DNA of 64,000 bases. It comes from Yersinia artesiana. Its GTDB lineage: Bacteria; Pseudomonadota; Gammaproteobacteria; Enterobacterales; Enterobacteriaceae. The position numbers were made by a program, and so were the translations under genes. The stretch is taken from assembly GCF_902726545.1 (NCBI RefSeq), contig NZ_CACVAD010000004.1, positions 89,715 to 153,714 of the forward strand, in the 5' to 3' direction. Below are positions 40,359-50,657 of this stretch, one piece after another (position 1 is the first letter of the stretch; every line of letters begins with the position of its first letter). The notes beneath the pieces were generated by a model that searched no databases, was not told the origin of the DNA, and saw only the letters and a list, made by a program, of their open reading frames with translations.

Positions 40359-41537
40359 ATGTCACAACGCCCAACCGTCAAAGGTGCCTTTTCGCTGACC
40401 AATCCAGCGGTGCGCGCCTGGCTGTATCAAATTATCGCGCTATTGATACTGATCGGATGCGGCGCGTATCTTTTCCATAACACCATCACCAACCTGTCAA
40501 CCCGAGGTATCACTTCCGGTTTTGCTTTCCTCAATAACAGCGCCGGTTTTGGCATTGTTCAGCATCTTATCGACTACGAGCAGGGCGATACTTATGGCCG
40601 GGTGTTTCTGGTCGGGTTATTCAATACCTTGCTGGTCTCCGTGCTCTGTATTTTCTTTGCTTCGATACTGGGTTTCTTTCTCGGATTGGCGCGCTTGTCG
40701 GATAACTGGCTATTACGCAAACTGTCGACCATCTATATTGAGACATTCCGTAATATTCCGCCGTTACTGCAAATCTTCTTCTGGTATTTTGCCGTTTTGC
40801 GCAACCTTCCGGGGCCAAGACAGAGCCTGGATGCTTTCGGCCTGGCATTCCTGAGTAACCGTGGTTTATATCTGCCATCCCCTGAATTTGCCGCCGGTTT
40901 TGTACCCGCCCTGATAGCTATATTACTGGCGGTTATCGCCATCATTGCATTGCAGCGCTATAACCATTTTCGTCAGTTACATACCGGGCAATTCCGCCGC
41001 ACCTGGCCTATAGGCTTGGTGCTATTAATCGCTCTGCCCGCGCTGGCTCATTGGCTTTATGGCCCGGCGCTGCACTGGGATTTACCGCAGTTACGGGGGT
41101 TTAATTTTAAAGGCGGATTGGTGCTTATTCCCGAACTGGCTGCCTTAACACTGGCGCTGTCGGTTTATACCTCAACCTTTATTGCTGAAGTTATTCGCTC
41201 AGGCATTCAGTCTGTGCCTTATGGTCAACACGAAGCCGCCCGCTCATTGGCGCTGCCCAACACTGTTACTTTACGTCAGGTGATTCTGCCGCAAGCGCTG
41301 CGGGTCATCATCCCGCCGCTGACCAGCCAATATTTGAATATCGTCAAAAATTCCTCACTGGCGGCGGCGATTGGCTACCCCGATATGGTGTCGTTATTTG
41401 CCGGAACAGTGCTAAACCAGACCGGCCAGGCGATAGAAACCATCGCCATTACCATGTCGGTCTATTTGGTTATCAGTCTGTCCATTTCATTTTTAATGAA
41501 TATCTACAACCGGCGCATTGCGCTGGTCGAGCGCTAA
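40359..41537 (+). CDS. aapQ: General L-amino-acid ABC transporter permease AapQ
   Basis: 392 residues. Long HisMQ-type permease with an insert, typical of AapQ/BztB. An N-terminal helix (about 20-40), then GLFNTLLVSVLCIFFASILGFFLGLARLS and the C-terminal EAA loop (YGQHEAARSLALPNTVTLRQVILPQALRVIIPPL). GAGG lies eight bases before 40359; an ATG at 40335 is possible but has a poorer site. Confidence 0.92.
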   Translation: MSQRPTVKGAFSLTNPAVRAWLYQIIALLILIGCGAYLFHNTITNLSTRGITSGFAFLNNSAGFGIVQHLIDYEQGDTYGRVFLVGLFNTLLVSVLCIFFASILGFFLGLARLSDNWLLRKLSTIYIETFRNIPPLLQIFFWYFAVLRNLPGPRQSLDAFGLAFLSNRGLYLPSPEFAAGFVPALIAILLAVIAIIALQRYNHFRQLHTGQFRRTWPIGLVLLIALPALAHWLYGPALHWDLPQLRGFNFKGGLVLIPELAALTLALSVYTSTFIAEVIRSGIQSVPYGQHEAARSLALPNTVTLRQVILPQALRVIIPPLTSQYLNIVKNSSLAAAIGYPDMVSLFAGTVLNQTGQAIETIAITMSVYLVISLSISFLMNIYNRRIALVER

Positions 41538-41546
41538 GGGAAGCGA

Positions 41547-42656
41547 ATGACGATGACATTAACTCGTGAGCCACCCAGCACGGTACGACCGGGCAACCCC
41601 CTGAGCCGCATAGTGTTTTGGGCCAAAAAGAATCTGTTCTCCAGTTGGACTAACAGCTTACTGACCCTTTTGTGCCTATGGCTGATATGGCAGTTGATCC
41701 CGCCGCTTCTAAACTGGGCTGTTTTCAACGCCAATTGGCTGGGTACAACGCGCACTGATTGCACCCGAGAAGGTGCCTGCTGGGTATTTATTCATGCGCG
41801 CTTTGGCCAGTTTATGTATGGCCTTTACCCTATTGAACAGCGCTGGCGCATCAATACCACGTTGATTATTGGCTTGGTCACACTCATCCCGCTGTTCTGG
41901 CGCGCAATGCCAGGTCGCGGGCGTTATCTGGCGGTTTGGGCCGTGGTCTATCCATTATTAGTCTGGGTGATGCTATATGGCGGCTTTTTCGGGCTGACCC
42001 GCGTTGAAACGCGCCAATGGGGTGGGTTGACACTGACCTTAATCATTGCAGCGGTCGGAATTGCTGGCGCGTTGCCACTCGGTATTTTGCTGGCACTGGC
42101 GCGCCGCTCCAGTATGCCGGTAGTGCGTATTCTATCGGTGGTATTTATCGAGTTTTGGCGCGGGGTGCCATTAATCACCGTGCTATTTATGTCCTCGGTG
42201 ATGCTGCCACTATTTATGACCGAAGGCACCAGCATCGATAAGTTGATCCGCGCGTTGGTCGGGGTGGTGTTATTCCAATCGGCTTATGTCGCAGAGGTGG
42301 TGCGCGGTGGCTTACAAGCCCTACCCAAAGGGCAAACCGAGGCCGCCGAATCACTTGGGCTGGGTTATTGGAAAACCCAAGGGCTGGTTATCTTGCCGCA
42401 AGCGCTGAAAATGGTAATTCCAGGGCTAGTGAACACCATTATCGCGCTGTTTAAAGATACCAGTCTGGTCATCATCATTGGTCTGTTTGACCTGTTCAGT
42501 AGTGTGCAACAAGCCACTGTCGACCCCGCCTGGCTGGGCATGTCGACCGAGGGCTATGTCTTTGCCGCCGCTGTTTATTGGATTTTCTGTTTCAGCATGT
42601 CGCGCTATAGCCAGCATCTGGAGAAGCGCTTTCACACCGGACGTTCCACACATTGA
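41547..42656 (+). CDS. aapM: General L-amino-acid ABC transporter permease AapM
   Basis: 369 residues. Partner permease with the EAA loop [32 protein letters not shown] and an extended N-terminal part with two helices, as in AapM/BztC. Nine bases after aapQ. With AapQ it forms the membrane channel. Confidence 0.92.
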   Translation: MTMTLTREPPSTVRPGNPLSRIVFWAKKNLFSSWTNSLLTLLCLWLIWQLIPPLLNWAVFNANWLGTTRTDCTREGACWVFIHARFGQFMYGLYPIEQRWRINTTLIIGLVTLIPLFWRAMPGRGRYLAVWAVVYPLLVWVMLYGGFFGLTRVETRQWGGLTLTLIIAAVGIAGALPLGILLALARRSSMPVVRILSVVFIEFWRGVPLITVLFMSSVMLPLFMTEGTSIDKLIRALVGVVLFQSAYVAEVVRGGLQALPKGQTEAAESLGLGYWKTQGLVILPQALKMVIPGLVNTIIALFKDTSLVIIIGLFDLFSSVQQATVDPAWLGMSTEGYVFAAAVYWIFCFSMSRYSQHLEKRFHTGRSTH

Positions 42657-42664
42657 GGCATAAC

Positions 42665-43426
42665 ATGAGCGACAATCAGCCAACCCAAGGCGATAACATG
42701 ATGATTACGCTGGAAAACGTCAATAAGTGGTACGGGCAGTTCCACGTATTGAAAGATATCAATTTGCACGTGCGCCCCGGCGAACGCATCGTGTTATGTG
42801 GCCCTTCTGGCTCGGGAAAATCCACCACTATCCGTTGCATTAACCACTTGGAGGAGCATCAGGAAGGGAAAATCATGGTGGATGGTATTGAGCTGAATGA
42901 TGATTTACGCAACATCGAGCGGGTACGCACCGAGGTTGGCATGGTGTTCCAACACTTCAATTTGTTTCCGCATTTAACCGTGATGCAAAACTGCACGCTG
43001 GCCCCGAGCTGGGTTCGTAAAATGCCGAAGAAAGAAGCGGATGAGTTGGCGATGCATTATCTGGAGCGCGTGCGCATTGCCGAGCATGCACATAAATTCC
43101 CCGGTCAGCTATCCGGCGGGCAACAGCAGCGAGTAGCCATTGCCCGCTCGCTGTGTATGAAACCCAAAATTATGCTGTTTGACGAACCAACCTCGGCGCT
43201 GGACCCGGAAATGGTGAAAGAAGTGCTGGATACCATGATAAGTCTCGCACACGAGGGGATGACCATGCTGTGCGTCACCCATGAGATGGGCTTTGCCCGC
43301 ACCGTCGCTGATAGGGTTATTTTTATGGATCGCGGGGAAATTGTTGAGCAAGCGCCACCGGCTGAATTCTTCTCCAACCCAAAATCAGAGCGCACACAGG
43401 CATTTTTAGCACAGGTTATTCACTAA
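42665..43426 (+). CDS. aapP: General L-amino-acid ABC transporter ATPase AapP
   Basis: 253 residues. Walker [10 protein letters not shown] (46-54), Q-loop [11 protein letters not shown], signature LSGGQQQR, Walker [15 protein letters not shown] and the switch His in CVTHEMG. ATG at 42665 has GAGG six bases upstream; a TTG at 42653 would overlap aapM but is less likely. Last gene of the operon, followed by a strong terminator. Confidence 0.95.
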   Translation: MSDNQPTQGDNMMITLENVNKWYGQFHVLKDINLHVRPGERIVLCGPSGSGKSTTIRCINHLEEHQEGKIMVDGIELNDDLRNIERVRTEVGMVFQHFNLFPHLTVMQNCTLAPSWVRKMPKKEADELAMHYLERVRIAEHAHKFPGQLSGGQQQRVAIARSLCMKPKIMLFDEPTSALDPEMVKEVLDTMISLAHEGMTMLCVTHEMGFARTVADRVIFMDRGEIVEQAPPAEFFSNPKSERTQAFLAQVIH

Positions 43427-43463
43427 CAAATTCATTACTTTGGGAGTTTCATTGGGTACTTCT

Positions 43464-43490
43464 GGGTGAGGGCATCCTCACCCTTTTTTA
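43464..43490 (+). terminator. Intrinsic terminator after aapP
   Basis: GGGTGAGG pairs with CCTCACCC around GCAT, followed by TTTTTT. Ends aapJQMP seven bases before the convergent CidB-like gene stop. Confidence 0.93.
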
Positions 43491-43496
43491 TCGCGG

Positions 43497-44186
43497 TTAC
43501 CACAGCAAATGGCCCATCAGCGGTGCGCCGATAACAGTAATAATACCGGCCAGCATCATCACCAGGCTGGATACCACGCCCTCCTGTTGCCCCATCTCAT
43601 ACGCTTTCGCCGTGCCGGCTCCGTGAGAAGAAGCCCCAAGGCCCGCGCCTTTTGCCAGGCCACTGCGCACAGAAAGACGTAGAAATAGCAAATCCCCGAC
43701 CGCCATCCCAAACACCCCGGTAATCACCACAAACAGTGCCACTAGATCCGGTTGTCCACCTAGCTGTTTTGCCGCTTCCAATGCAAAAGGTGTGGTAATC
43801 GAGCGCACCGCTAAACTGCGCTGCACTTCTTCCGATAGCGTTAATAACTTCGCCAGCCACACCGAGCTGACCACCGCCACGGTAATTGCGGTGATAACCC
43901 CCGCAGTTAGAGATAACCAGTGACGACGAATAATCGACAGATTCTCATAAACCGGCACCGCAAACGCGATAGTTGCTGGCCCCAATAGCCACAATAACCA
44001 ATGCGTCTCACCAATATAATCCTGATAAGAGATATGGGTGACCACCAGCAGCAGCACCAACACCATCGGCGTCAATACCAAGGGCATCAGCAATAATGAC
44101 CGGCGGCGGCGATAGAGTTTTTTGTTGGCGAAATACAGTGCCAGCGTGGCAAGGAAACACGCAATACTGATAATAAAATCATTCAT
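43497..44186 (-). CDS. CidB/LrgB-family membrane protein (YohK-like)
   Basis: 229 residues with about six or seven helices, from the ATG at 44186; the frame opening at 44240 runs inside the upstream gene. Family motifs RSITTPFALEAAKQLGG and LGASSHGAGTAKAYEMGQQEG near the C-terminus. Known roles in the family range from control of murein hydrolases and cell death (Staphylococcus) to pyruvate or glycolate transport. The start overlaps the CidA-like gene by 8 bp, so the two are co-translated. Confidence 0.9.
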   Translation of the reverse strand: MNDFIISIACFLATLALYFANKKLYRRRRSLLLMPLVLTPMVLVLLLVVTHISYQDYIGETHWLLWLLGPATIAFAVPVYENLSIIRRHWLSLTAGVITAITVAVVSSVWLAKLLTLSEEVQRSLAVRSITTPFALEAAKQLGGQPDLVALFVVITGVFGMAVGDLLFLRLSVRSGLAKGAGLGASSHGAGTAKAYEMGQQEGVVSSLVMMLAGIITVIGAPLMGHLLW

Positions 44187-44604
44187 GGTGATTAGACTTG
44201 CGGCGTTGTAGCCACACCTCAAAACGGTAAACCCGGTCAACCACCAAACCTGTTGCCGCCAGGGTCAGTGAGGTACTGACCGCGATAACGGCGAAAATCT
44301 TCCAACCGTCCACCATGATCAACTGGGCATAATTCACCACCGCCACCACCGCAGGAACAAAAAACAACAGCATTTCAGCCAATAGCCAGCGTGAACCGGC
44401 CTGAACCCAGCGCACCGGCAGAATCCGCAGCATAATCATAGCCAGCAGCAATAGCATGCCGACGATATTGGCGGGTAATGGTAGATGAAAAACGCTAACC
44501 ATTTGATCAGAAATAATAAATATCCCGGCATACAGTGCTACCTGAACCGGTATCTGTAAACGCGTGAGAACAGACGGCGCAAAACTGCGTAACGCCAACG
44601 ACAT
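44179..44604 (-). CDS. CidA/LrgA-family holin-like protein
   Basis: 141 residues with four helices. LPLPANIVGMLLLLAMI and FFVPAVVAVVNYAQL are the family signatures. Holin-like partner of the CidB-type protein. First gene of the pair, divergent from a LysR regulator, the usual cidABR arrangement. Longer at the C-terminus than Staphylococcus LrgA, with a basic tail (LQRRKSNHHE). Confidence 0.9.
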   Translation of the reverse strand: MSLALRSFAPSVLTRLQIPVQVALYAGIFIISDQMVSVFHLPLPANIVGMLLLLAMIMLRILPVRWVQAGSRWLLAEMLLFFVPAVVAVVNYAQLIMVDGWKIFAVIAVSTSLTLAATGLVVDRVYRFEVWLQRRKSNHHE

Positions 44605-44732
44605 GAGAAACCCCGATGGGAAATTTTACCAGTGCTCAGTATAGGCCGCGGGCAACCTTGCGGAAAATGAATTAAAATCATTGGAATCATGCCTAAATGG
44701 CATACTTTTCCGCTCCGCTCACAGGAAAAATA

Positions 44733-45659
44733 ATGGATATCCGAACACTGCGTTATTTCGTCGAAGTCGTGCGCCAGCAAAGCTTCACCCGAGCCGCGGA
44801 GAAGTTGTTTGTCACTCAACCCACCATCAGCAAAATGCTGCGCAATCTGGAAAATGAGTTGGAATGTAGTTTACTGACGCGTGAGGGGCGACGCCTGCAT
44901 TTGACCGACAGCGGGCAGGCGGTTTATCAGCGCGGGCTGGTGATCCTCGACCAGTTTCAGCAGTTGGAAGCGGAGCTGGAAGACATCAACTCATTAAAGA
45001 AAGGTAAGCTGCGGCTAGGCATTCCGCCGATGGTCGGCACGCAAATGGCAGTGCTTATCAGTGAATTTCGCCGCAGTTACCCCGGAGTAGAGCTGCAAAT
45101 TGCTGAGTTTGGCGGTTTAACTGTGCAACAGGCGGTGCTCTCCGGGGAATTGGATCTCGCCCTGACAGCCCTTCCCGCTGACGCCGATTTGCCGCTGACA
45201 TCATTGCCGCTGTTCAGTCATCCATTGTGTGTGGTGGTGCCGCGCACCGCGTTTTGGCTTAACCGCACCACCCTCAGTATTCCTGAGTTAGCTGACCAAC
45301 CGATCCTGATTTATAACGAGGATTTTGCCCTCTATCGCCAGCTAATGGATGCTTTTTCTGCTGGGGGATTTACGCCGCAAATCGCCGTGCGCAGCGGCCA
45401 GTGGGATTTCTTGGCCGCGATGGTGCAAGCCAATATTGGGATCGCCATTTTGCCAGAACCTATCTGTCAGCGGCTGGATAAAAGCGCCCTGTTATGGCTA
45501 CCATTAGAACCGCTGATGCCCTGGCAATTAGGATTGATCTGGCGTCAGGGAAGTTACCTTTCTCACAGTGCGCAAGCGTGGATTAGCCGCTGCCGTGAGT
45601 TTTGGCCCAATGGTTCGTTGGTGGAAATAAAACCGGCCACTGATCAGCAGCCGGATTAG
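44733..45659 (+). CDS. LysR-family regulator, CidR-like
   Basis: 308 residues. Helix-turn-helix at about 18-37 (FTRAAEKLFVTQPTISKMLRNLE), effector domain from about 90 (GKLRLGIPPMVGTQMAVLI). The motif IPPMVGTQ is typical of CidR/CynR-like regulators. ATG 44733 has AGGAA upstream; a frame from 44697 adds 12 residues and is rejected. Divergent from the CidA/CidB-like pair, which it probably controls in response to a small carboxylic acid. Confidence 0.87.
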   Translation: MDIRTLRYFVEVVRQQSFTRAAEKLFVTQPTISKMLRNLENELECSLLTREGRRLHLTDSGQAVYQRGLVILDQFQQLEAELEDINSLKKGKLRLGIPPMVGTQMAVLISEFRRSYPGVELQIAEFGGLTVQQAVLSGELDLALTALPADADLPLTSLPLFSHPLCVVVPRTAFWLNRTTLSIPELADQPILIYNEDFALYRQLMDAFSAGGFTPQIAVRSGQWDFLAAMVQANIGIAILPEPICQRLDKSALLWLPLEPLMPWQLGLIWRQGSYLSHSAQAWISRCREFWPNGSLVEIKPATDQQPD

Positions 45660-45665
45660 GGGATA

Positions 45666-47315
45666 TTAACCTTCTTTCTCGATCAGCAGCGCTTCCAGCA
45701 AATCCAAGTCGTGCAACAGTTTTTGCAGAGTTTCATTGCTGATTTTCTGTGTGGCGCGCAAATGATACAGCTCGCCGCGTTCAGCCCGCAGCGCGGTTAA
45801 GCGAAAGCGCCGCTCCAGATTTTCGATAAGTAAAGTGTTCTCGATTTCATCTTTACTGCCCGTTCGTCGGCGCAAAGTCCCGATGACGCGAGAGCTGACC
45901 TCTTTTAGCAATTCAGGATCGATATTCTCCTCACTGCTGGCCGCCAGGCGCTCTTCCATCTTATTCAAGCTGACAATCGCCACCTCTGCCGCTGCCGCCC
46001 GCGCCAAACGAATCTCTTCACGGCTGGCGCTTTTATCGGCCACTACCACGCCGCGCAATAATGGCGGCAAAGCAATAACCCCGACAATCACCGACAGCAA
46101 AATGACGCCGGTGGCGATAAACACCAATTGATAACGGGATGGGAAGGCCGAACCGTCACTGAGGAATAACGGAATGGACAGCACACCGGCCAGTGTAATT
46201 GCCCCTCGCACCCCGGCAAACGAAGCCACCCACAGCTCGCGGGTGGTGTAATTACTGAACTCTAATGGCCGCTTACTCAACAAACGCTTACTGATTTTCT
46301 TCATTGACCACAGCCAGCCAAAACGTAGCACCAGCAAGGCACCATAAATGATGGCGACGTCGGCAAACAGATTCCAGGTTTGAATCGTCGGATCTAACTC
46401 AGCCTGCACAATTGAGGTTTCGAGAATCCCCGGTAATTGCAGGCCCAGCAGGATAAACACCATGCCGTTAAACACGAATTCCAACATCGACCATACACTG
46501 TCGGCGCGTAATCGCATGGTGAGCGGGGCATTACGGATCACACCAGACTGACTAATGGTCATACCCGCCGCCACTGCGGCTAAAATACCGGACACACCAA
46601 TATGTTCTGCAATCAAGTAAGAGGCGAATGGCAACAGCAGCAACAAGACGATTTGAGTTGCCGGATCATCGCCACTCCAGCGGCTCATCAGGCGCAGCGA
46701 CTTACTGTATAGCCAGGTGACGGCCACACCGGCCAGCAGGCCACCAATCGCTACTTTCAGGAATTCCAGCGTCGCGCCGGACACCGTAAACACCATGGTG
46801 CCCATGGCAACGGCAATAGCAAATTTCAGCGCCACCAGACCGGAAGCATCATTCATCAATGCCTCCCCTTCCAGCACGCCCATAATTGATTTAGGTATGC
46901 GCCCTTTCCCCACGATACCGGACAACGCCACGGCATCGGTTGGCGACAACACCGCCGCCAGCGCAAAGGCGGCAACCAGCGGAATACCTGGCACCATCCA
47001 GTAAATCAGGTAACCGATACCCACCACCGTGACCAACACTAACGCCAAGGCCAGACCAAATATTTCCCGCCCGTGGTGAATAAACTCCCGCGTCGGTGTT
47101 TTCCAACCATCAGCAAACAACAATGGCGGAATAAACAGCACCAGGAATAACTCCGGGTCAAAATCGACATGCAAACCAAAATGGGGCCAGGCCAACAAAG
47201 CACCACAGACAATCTGCATCAGAGGGAGGGGAACTTGAAACGGTAACATTCGCGTGACAACGCCGGAAAGCGACACCACTAAAATCAGAATGAGGATTGT
47301 AAAAAAGATTTCCAT
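45666..47315 (-). CDS. yjcE: CPA1-family sodium/proton antiporter YjcE
   Basis: 549 residues, the same length as E. coli YjcE, which it matches throughout (MEIFFTILILILVVSLSGVV, LFIPPLLFADGWKTPTREF). About 12 helices, ion-binding motifs LSPTDAVALSGI and GEALMNDASGLVALKFA (the ND motif of electroneutral exchangers) and a cytoplasmic helical tail (about 425-549). Exchanges Na+ (or K+) for H+. Seven bases from the convergent LysR gene. Confidence 0.93.
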   Translation of the reverse strand: MEIFFTILILILVVSLSGVVTRMLPFQVPLPLMQIVCGALLAWPHFGLHVDFDPELFLVLFIPPLLFADGWKTPTREFIHHGREIFGLALALVLVTVVGIGYLIYWMVPGIPLVAAFALAAVLSPTDAVALSGIVGKGRIPKSIMGVLEGEALMNDASGLVALKFAIAVAMGTMVFTVSGATLEFLKVAIGGLLAGVAVTWLYSKSLRLMSRWSGDDPATQIVLLLLLPFASYLIAEHIGVSGILAAVAAGMTISQSGVIRNAPLTMRLRADSVWSMLEFVFNGMVFILLGLQLPGILETSIVQAELDPTIQTWNLFADVAIIYGALLVLRFGWLWSMKKISKRLLSKRPLEFSNYTTRELWVASFAGVRGAITLAGVLSIPLFLSDGSAFPSRYQLVFIATGVILLSVIVGVIALPPLLRGVVVADKSASREEIRLARAAAAEVAIVSLNKMEERLAASSEENIDPELLKEVSSRVIGTLRRRTGSKDEIENTLLIENLERRFRLTALRAERGELYHLRATQKISNETLQKLLHDLDLLEALLIEKEG

Positions 47316-47482
47316 GCTTTCCTTAGACTCAACTCAACGCAACACAAAACCTGATCGAACTCGCCCGAAATAGGGCTGGAGCGCAGCTTTTGATAGTAGA
47401 TCAATTTTTTGTGCAATGGGGAAAAAAATCAGTAATTGATGGCAGGAATAGACAAAGAAAGTAGGGGTATTAAAAGGAGTAA

Positions 47483-47513
47483 TGGCATCGGGAACATATT
47501 TATCCCGATGCCA
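47483..47513 (-). terminator. Hairpin after ghxP
   Basis: TGGCATCGGGA and TCCCGATGCCA form a perfect 11-bp stem with a 9-base loop. On the minus strand a weakly T-rich stretch follows (CTCCTTTTAA). Likely terminator of ghxP. Confidence 0.75.
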
Positions 47514-47528
47514 GCAAAGACTCAGGGC

Positions 47529-48896
47529 TTAGATTGCCCAACCGCCAGCATAGAATGCCACCAGCGCCACCGCGATAATCACTGTGCCAAGATTCAGTTT
47601 ACGCCATTCACCGGAGCAAATACGGCCAATCACCAATGAGCTGAAGCCCAGCATAATACCGGTCACGATATTACAAGTCAGCACGATAAACACCGCGCAG
47701 AGTAAACCAGACATGGCATCAACGAAGTCGTTGAAATCTAATTTGGATACGTTGCTCAGCATCAACAAACCGACATACATCAGGGCCGGAGCAGTTGCAT
47801 AAGCTGGAACCAAATAGGAGAGCGGTGAGAGGAACAGAATCAGCAAGAACAAGATACCGACGACGGTCGCTGTCAGGCCAGTTTTGCCGCCTGCCGCAGT
47901 ACCGGCCGCTGATTCAATGTAAACTGCCGCCGGAGCTGCGCCCACCAAACCGGCGAAGATGCTGCTAACGGAGTCAGAAGTCAGCGCTTTACCGCCACTG
48001 ATAATCTGGCCATCTTTATCCAGCAAGTTTGCCTGCCCTGCTACCGCACGGATGGTGCCAGTGGCATCAAACACCGCAGTCATCACCAGCGCCAACACAC
48101 TTGGCAGCACCACAGGTTTTAGCGCACCCATGATATCAAGACTAAAAATCAATGAGTTGCCGTTTTCATCTGCCAGACTTGGCATGGCAAACAGCCCTTG
48201 ATATTTAACACTTGGATCAAAAATCAAACCAATAACAGAGATGGCAATAATCACCAACAGAATACCACCTGGCACCCGCAGCTTTTCCAGACCAAAAATC
48301 ACCGCCAGCCCCAGTAACGTCATCATGACCGGGAAAGAGGTAAATGCGCCCAGCGCGACCGGCAAACCTTCAATTGGGTTTTTGATAACCAGGCCGACAC
48401 CGTTGGCAGCAATGAGCAGTAAGAACAGGCCGATACCGATACCGGTACCATGCGCCACACCCATTGGTAGGTTACGCAATATCCATGAACGAATCCCCGT
48501 CACAGAGATAATGGTAAACAGCACCCCCATCAGGAATACCGCCCCCAGAGCCACAGGAATACTGATGTGTTGGCCCAATACCAAGCTAAATGCAGTAAAC
48601 GCCGTCAATGAGATGGCGCAACCAATCGCCATCGGCAGATTCGCCCACAACCCCATCAGCAAAGAACCCAGGCCCGCGACCAGACAGGTTGCAACAAACA
48701 CCGCGGTTGGTGGGAAGCCCGCTTTGCCCAACATGCTCGGCACAACAATCACCGAATAGACCATCGCCAAAAAGGTCGTCAGACCGGCCAGCACTTCCTG
48801 TCGTACATTACTGCCACGTTCACTAAGCTTGAAAAACGCATCAAGCGAACTCTTCGGCTTTACGGCCTGGTTCGCTTGAGGATTGGTGCTAGACAT
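47529..48896 (-). CDS. ghxP: Guanine/hypoxanthine permease GhxP
   Basis: 455-residue NCS2 (AzgA-type) purine transporter, nearly the same as E. coli GhxP/YjcD (449). Many helices; motifs [41 protein letters not shown] and the conserved [19 protein letters not shown]. Proton-coupled import of guanine and hypoxanthine for salvage. AGGGGA precedes the ATG. A PurR-like box lies 58 bp upstream. Confidence 0.94.
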   Translation of the reverse strand: MSSTNPQANQAVKPKSSLDAFFKLSERGSNVRQEVLAGLTTFLAMVYSVIVVPSMLGKAGFPPTAVFVATCLVAGLGSLLMGLWANLPMAIGCAISLTAFTAFSLVLGQHISIPVALGAVFLMGVLFTIISVTGIRSWILRNLPMGVAHGTGIGIGLFLLLIAANGVGLVIKNPIEGLPVALGAFTSFPVMMTLLGLAVIFGLEKLRVPGGILLVIIAISVIGLIFDPSVKYQGLFAMPSLADENGNSLIFSLDIMGALKPVVLPSVLALVMTAVFDATGTIRAVAGQANLLDKDGQIISGGKALTSDSVSSIFAGLVGAAPAAVYIESAAGTAAGGKTGLTATVVGILFLLILFLSPLSYLVPAYATAPALMYVGLLMLSNVSKLDFNDFVDAMSGLLCAVFIVLTCNIVTGIMLGFSSLVIGRICSGEWRKLNLGTVIIAVALVAFYAGGWAI

Positions 48897-49245
48897 GGTT
48901 ATGTCCCCTGTGTGTCATTTTAAAGTCGTCAATAAGCCACGCACCCTTTCCTGACGTAATCGTTTCCGTCCCTGCCGATAAACTCGTCAACTTCCCCAAC
49001 ATCGATATGACGGAGAAAATAGCAAACGATTAGCTGGAAATACGCATGACTGAAAAAAATCGAAGTTTAGGGTAGATGAAATTCAAGGCAAACGATTATC
49101 TAGCTATTCATAGCGACTAATCAACATCAGAAAGCGACATTTAATGCATTTTCTTACATTAATTTATCTGGGGGCATGGGTTATAGCAGGAAATCAAAGT
49201 GTGAGCAGCCTCACACCCATTTTTCATATATAACTCTTGCCAGAC
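48897..49245. other. Upstream region of ghxP
   Basis: 349 bp between the ghxP start and the GST gene stop, both leftward. Contains the PurR-like box and the ghxP promoter. No gene; AT-rich near the GST side. Confidence 0.5.
48954..48969 (-). promoter_or_regulatory. PurR operator candidate upstream of ghxP
   Basis: ACGTAATCGTTTCCGT matches 13 of 16 positions of the PurR consensus ACGCAAACGTTTTCGT, including the central CG and CGTTT. Located 58 bp before the ghxP ATG, right for an operator over the promoter. Confidence 0.6.
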
Positions 49246-49917
49246 TTATCCGTTTTCTAATTTAAACGCGCCGCCCTTTTCAATCGCCTGTTGATAGGCT
49301 GGGCGCTGATGAATGCGCACTAAGAAATCTTGTAGTTTCGGGAACCCCACAAGACCGCCGCGTGTATTTATTGCCTCAATAGGAAAACTCATCTGAATAT
49401 CTGCTGCGCTAAAATCGCTGCCCGCAAACCATTGATTCTTTTCTAAATGCTGTTCCAGGTAATCGCGGTGAGTGGCAATTTGCTTATTCAGATAACTTTT
49501 CTGCACCCCATCGCCCAATGCTTTGGCGACCGGACGAATAATCCACGGAACTGGCGGTCCACCGAAGCGGCTGAAGATCAGTTTCATCACCAGCAATGGC
49601 ATCAATGAGCCTTCTGCGTAATGCATCCAGTAACGAAATTGCTGGCGATCATAGTGACCGGTGGGCTTAAACAAACCCTGCGCATCATAGGTTTCCTGCA
49701 AATATTCAATGATGGCACCCGACTCCGCCAGTGTCAGATCGCCATCAGTAATCACTGGCGATTTACCCAAGGGATGGATTTTTTTCAACTCCGGTGGTGC
49801 CAGCAAGCTGCCGGGATCGCGTTGATAACGCTTCAATTCATAGGGAATTTGCAACTCTTCCAACATCCACAAGATACGCTGCGAACGTGAGTTATTCAGA
49901 TGGTGAACAATGACCAT
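49246..49917 (-). CDS. Glutathione S-transferase family protein
   Basis: 223 residues. N-terminal thioredoxin-like domain (VHHLNNSRSQRILWMLEELQIPYE), with N7 and S8/S10 near the glutathione site and the cis-Pro/ES pair in KSPVITDGDLTLAESGAIIEYL, then an all-helical C-terminal domain. The start moved to 49917, where GGAG lies seven bases upstream; the frame from 49956 adds 13 residues. Subclass and substrate not recognised. Confidence 0.88.
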   Translation of the reverse strand: MVIVHHLNNSRSQRILWMLEELQIPYELKRYQRDPGSLLAPPELKKIHPLGKSPVITDGDLTLAESGAIIEYLQETYDAQGLFKPTGHYDRQQFRYWMHYAEGSLMPLLVMKLIFSRFGGPPVPWIIRPVAKALGDGVQKSYLNKQIATHRDYLEQHLEKNQWFAGSDFSAADIQMSFPIEAINTRGGLVGFPKLQDFLVRIHQRPAYQQAIEKGGAFKLENG

Positions 49918-50040
49918 AGCTAAGCTCCAGATGGTAAGTGACAGAATGAGTTGCAACTATTGATACATGATTATAGTTGAGTCACGGATAGCGCTTTATA
50001 AATCTGGCTACCAGCTCGATATACAATTTATGCGTTGTTT

Positions 50041-50066
50041 AATAAAAAACCCTGCCGGAGCAGGGT
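50041..50066 (-). terminator. Intrinsic terminator after ssb
   Basis: ACCCTGC pairs with GCAGGGT (loop CGGA), and on the minus strand TTTTTTATT follows. Ends ssb, which stops at 50109. Confidence 0.9.
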
Positions 50067-50108
50067 CTTATTTTGATAAATACTGTTAGTGCTTAGCAGG
50101 CCACAGGA

Positions 50109-50657
50109 TCAGAACGGAATATCGTCGTCAAAATCCATTGGTGGCTCATTGCCGCCTTGTGGTTGCGCTGCTGGCGCTGACTGAGCCGGTCGTGAAGCCT
50201 GCTGACCGCCGCTGAACTGGTTGCCTTGTGGCTGCTGAGGTTGACCCCAGCCGCCTTGTGCGCCGCCGTCTTGTGATGCACCACCACCCGCCGGAGCACC
50301 GCCGCCTTGACGGCCACCCAGCATTTGCATAGTGCCACCCACGTTAACCACAACTTCAGTGGTGTAACGTTCCTGGCCACTTTGGTCTTGCCATTTACGG
50401 GTTTGCAATGCGCCTTCGATATAGACCTGAGAGCCTTTGCGCAGATATTCACCAGCAACTTCTGCCAGTTTGCCGAACAACACCACACGGTGCCATTCCG
50501 TCTTTTCTTTCTGCTCGCCGGTTGCTTTATCACGCCAGCTTTCGGAAGTGGCCAGGGTGATATTGGCAACAGCGCCGCCATTCGGCATGTAGCGGACTTC
50601 CGGGTCTTGGCCCAAATTCCCGACCAAAATCACTTTGTTTACGCCTCTGCTGGCCAT
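50109..50657 (-). CDS. ssb: Single-stranded DNA-binding protein
   Basis: 182 residues. OB-fold in 1-112 ([43 protein letters not shown]), a Gly/Gln/Pro-rich linker (about 113-170) and the acidic tip MDFDDDIPF that recruits repair and replication proteins. Divergent from uvrA around a LexA box. Confidence 0.98.
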   Translation of the reverse strand: MASRGVNKVILVGNLGQDPEVRYMPNGGAVANITLATSESWRDKATGEQKEKTEWHRVVLFGKLAEVAGEYLRKGSQVYIEGALQTRKWQDQSGQERYTTEVVVNVGGTMQMLGGRQGGGAPAGGGASQDGGAQGGWGQPQQPQGNQFSGGQQASRPAQSAPAAQPQGGNEPPMDFDDDIPF

